Shown: piece after piece, positions 62,301 through 64,000 of the stretch
Layout of the letters: each line of letters begins with the position of its first letter
Position numbering within the stretch: position 1 is the stretch's first letter
NCBI RefSeq assembly: GCF_000383975.1
Contig: NZ_KB913017.1
Location: 3,820,265 to 3,884,264 of the forward strand
DNA from: Natronorubrum tibetense GA33
GTDB taxonomy: Archaea; Halobacteriota; Halobacteria; Halobacteriales; Natrialbaceae
Reading direction: 5' to 3'
DNA: 64,000 nucleotides
Notes under the pieces: model-generated
What the model saw: only the letters and a program-made list of their open reading frames with translations
What the model was told of the DNA's origin: nothing
The model's database searches: none
Program-made: the position numbers and the translations under genes

Positions 62301-63812
62301 TCACATGAAGTCGCTCAGTCCGGACTGGTCGTCGTCCGGTTCGGGATCTGCCGCTGGCGAGCCGGTATCGGACTCGCCGTCTTCGTTCCCCGAATCGGCG
62401 ACCGCGGTCAGCGTCTCCTGATCGTTTTCGTCGTCGGATGTGTCCGTGTCGCTCTCCCCGTTCGAGTCGATGTCGGCCGTCTCGTCGTCGCTCGAGTCAC
62501 CGGTGTCGAAGAACGCGCTGCCGGAGTGTTCGACGGTCTCCTCGGTGAGCAGTTCTTCGGCGTCCTCGACGACCGACTGGACCTTGTTGGTGTCTTTCCC
62601 GCTGCCGGTGATGAACGACACCTCCTTTTCGTCGAGATCGTAGGTTGCGGCCATCCGAACGGTGAGGTCGCGGTTCGTGCAGTGATGGGTCATCGCCGAA
62701 AGGAACGGGAGGATCTCCCGTCGTGCAGTGGCGACGCTCGTTCCCTCCTGTTCGGCGATACGTTCCGCGATGGCGTCACGGGTGTTCCGCGTCCCCTTGG
62801 TGCGGCCGAGTTTCGACCAGTAACTCGGCGGGCCGTAGCGGGTCCAGCCGCCTTTCGGTTCGCGTCGGGAGGCGGCGACACCGGCGGTCATGTTGTCCGT
62901 CGCGTAGCGCCAGTAGGAGTAGTTCTGGGTAGCGCGAACGCGGCCGAGCCAGCGGTCGGCGTTCGCGAGGTAGCCGTAGGCGTCGGCCAGCTCCGCCCCC
63001 TCGTAGTCCTTCGGCATGTTGTCCTCGATCCAGTTGAGCATCTCGTCGGGATTCTCGTCGACGTCGTAGGACGCCCGCAGCGCCTCCTCGGCGGTCGCCT
63101 CCTTGATGACCGTATCGAGGAAGTCGAAGATGCCTTCGGTCCGGTCGCGCTGGCTCGTGACGACGTCGTCGACGGTTAGCCGATCGGCTTCTTCGGCGAC
63201 AGCCTGCAGGTCGTTGACCGCCGATCGCAGGTCGCCGCTCGTCGACTCGGAGATCTTTTCTAACGCTTCCTCCTCGAACTCGACGCCCTCACGTCGGCAG
63301 ATGTCCCGCAAGACGGGGACGATCGAGCGTTTCGAGACGTCCCGGAACTCGATCGTCTCGCAGCTATTGCGCAGCGACTTACTCATGTCGTAGAACTCGT
63401 TGGCCACGAGGATCACCGGCTGGTTGGCCTCCTTGACGACGCGAGTGACCTCTCGAGAGCCGCCGTAGTCGGCGTTGCCGTGGAAGTTGTCCGCCTCGTC
63501 CATGATCACGAGTCGCCGGCCGGCGCCGCCCGCCGTGAGGGTCCCGCTCTTCGAGGCCTCGCCGGCGACCCGCTCGATAACGTCGGCTCCGCGGCTGTCG
63601 CTGGCGTTGAGTTCCATCACGGGCCAGCCCATGTCGTTGGCCAGCGCGTGGGCCGCCGAGGTCTTCCCGATGCCCGGACTCCCGTGGACGATCACGGCTT
63701 TTCGGTGATCGTCCCAGGTTTTCGCCCACTCCTCGAGGCTGTCGCGGGCCTTGTTGTTTCCGCGTACCTCCGACAGCGTGGTCGGACGGTACTTCTCGGT
63801 CCAGTCGCTCAT
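62301..63812 (-). CDS. rfcL: Replication factor C large subunit
   Basis: A 503-residue AAA+ clamp loader subunit. Walker A GSPGIGKTS (about 44-52), Walker B VIMDEAD (about 106-112), and the TSASNSAD-type sensor region NSCETIEFRD (about 148) are seen. With RfcS it loads PCNA at primer ends. The tail (about 400-503) is acidic and ends QSGLSDFM, a PIP-like motif for PCNA. No intein is present. The ATG at 63812 begins MSDWTEKYRP, the standard RfcL start. Confidence 0.95.
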   Translation of the reverse strand: MSDWTEKYRPTTLSEVRGNNKARDSLEEWAKTWDDHRKAVIVHGSPGIGKTSAAHALANDMGWPVMELNASDSRGADVIERVAGEASKSGTLTAGGAGRRLVIMDEADNFHGNADYGGSREVTRVVKEANQPVILVANEFYDMSKSLRNSCETIEFRDVSKRSIVPVLRDICRREGVEFEEEALEKISESTSGDLRSAVNDLQAVAEEADRLTVDDVVTSQRDRTEGIFDFLDTVIKEATAEEALRASYDVDENPDEMLNWIEDNMPKDYEGAELADAYGYLANADRWLGRVRATQNYSYWRYATDNMTAGVAASRREPKGGWTRYGPPSYWSKLGRTKGTRNTRDAIAERIAEQEGTSVATARREILPFLSAMTHHCTNRDLTVRMAATYDLDEKEVSFITGSGKDTNKVQSVVEDAEELLTEETVEHSGSAFFDTGDSSDDETADIDSNGESDTDTSDDENDQETLTAVADSGNEDGESDTGSPAADPEPDDDQSGLSDFM

Positions 63813-63855
63813 TGTGATGTGGTTGGGGTGAGCCGCGTTTAGTGGTTGCGGAGCG

Positions 63856-64000
63856 TCACTGCTCGCCGACCGTCTTCAGGTCGAGACGGGACGTAACGCC
63901 CTCGTACGTGTCGTCGCTCGAGACGATCGTATCGCCGTCCGATTCGACGAGGTGAAGCGCGTCGAACGGCGTGAAGCCGTGATCTTCGACGTACGTTGCC
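63856..64000 (-). CDS. C-terminus of a PIN-domain protein (partial)
   Basis: The minus-strand frame ends ...THEY-type acidic core: HGFTPFDALHLVESDGDTIV, then SSDDTYEGVTSRLDLKTVGE before a TGA at 63856-63858. FxxFDALHL and VSSDxxY are typical of the last third of PIN (VapC-like) ribonuclease domains. Only about 47 residues are in the window; the rest and any antitoxin lie beyond base 64000, so toxin function is inference. Confidence 0.6.
   Translation of the reverse strand, partial: ATYVEDHGFTPFDALHLVESDGDTIVSSDDTYEGVTSRLDLKTVGEQ

Noticed and set aside
62301-63812. Intein in RfcL
   Set aside because: Archaeal rfcL genes sometimes hold inteins, but the length (503 aa) and continuous AAA+ motifs leave no room for one.

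Overview
The window is chromosomal DNA from an extremely halophilic archaeon (class Halobacteria). The signs are high GC at third codon positions, strongly acidic proteins, twin-arginine (TAT) signals, archaeal TATA boxes 25-30 bases before many start codons (leaderless transcripts), GTG starts, and archaeal genes such as fibrillarin/Nop5, RfcL, TFS and TrmB-type regulators. GshA, a haloarchaeal hallmark, is also present. The order may be Natrialbales, but that is inference. No rRNA, CRISPR array, intact insertion sequence or prophage was seen. One tRNA gene, tRNA-Leu(CAA), is present.

Layout. 0-7.4 kb: the 3' end of an unknown gene, a small zinc-ribbon protein, a DHH phosphoesterase with S1 and OB domains, an atypical phytanoyl-CoA dioxygenase-like gene flanked by palindromes and a small repeat cluster, a two-domain malic enzyme, and a JAMM protease next to FAD synthase RibL. 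7.4-14 kb: a TAT lipoprotein, a 51-residue zinc-finger protein, IlvD, MobA, a GT2 glycosyltransferase and a beta-RFAP synthase homologue. 14-25.6 kb: an HTH gene beside a truncated gene remnant, TFS, DinB, a membrane DnaJ protein, a uracil-DNA glycosylase, a bacterio-opsin-activator-type regulator, NikR, CtaA, a degenerate M24 protein, an HTH regulator and GshA.

25.6-36 kb: decayed fragments (hybrid-cluster-protein N-terminus and a dehydrogenase-like C-terminus), an acyl-CoA ligase, FlpA/Nop5, kynureninase beside an alpha/beta hydrolase, three membrane proteins and TrkA. 36-49 kb: an APC permease fused to UspA domains, an RND exporter plus COG1361-type surface protein with a divergent TrmB regulator, DUF63, an inositol monophosphatase, an MFS carrier, a membrane-anchored UspA-like protein and the tRNA. 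49-64 kb: DUF5795, DUF6176, a UbiA prenyltransferase, SucCD, a zinc ribbon, an acidic protein, a secreted glutamine-rich repeat protein, a biotin cluster (bioB, a saccharopine-dehydrogenase-like gene, bioF, bioD), a C2H2 zinc finger, RfcL, and the end of a PIN-domain gene.

The most distinctive items are the TAT-exported protein with about eight 23-residue Gln/Ala/Gly repeats (55966-57441), the RND/COG1361/TrmB module (38778-43976), the unassigned oxidoreductase inside the biotin cluster, and the gene remnants at 14.6 and 25.6-25.9 kb. Most of the remainder is ordinary haloarchaeal housekeeping.
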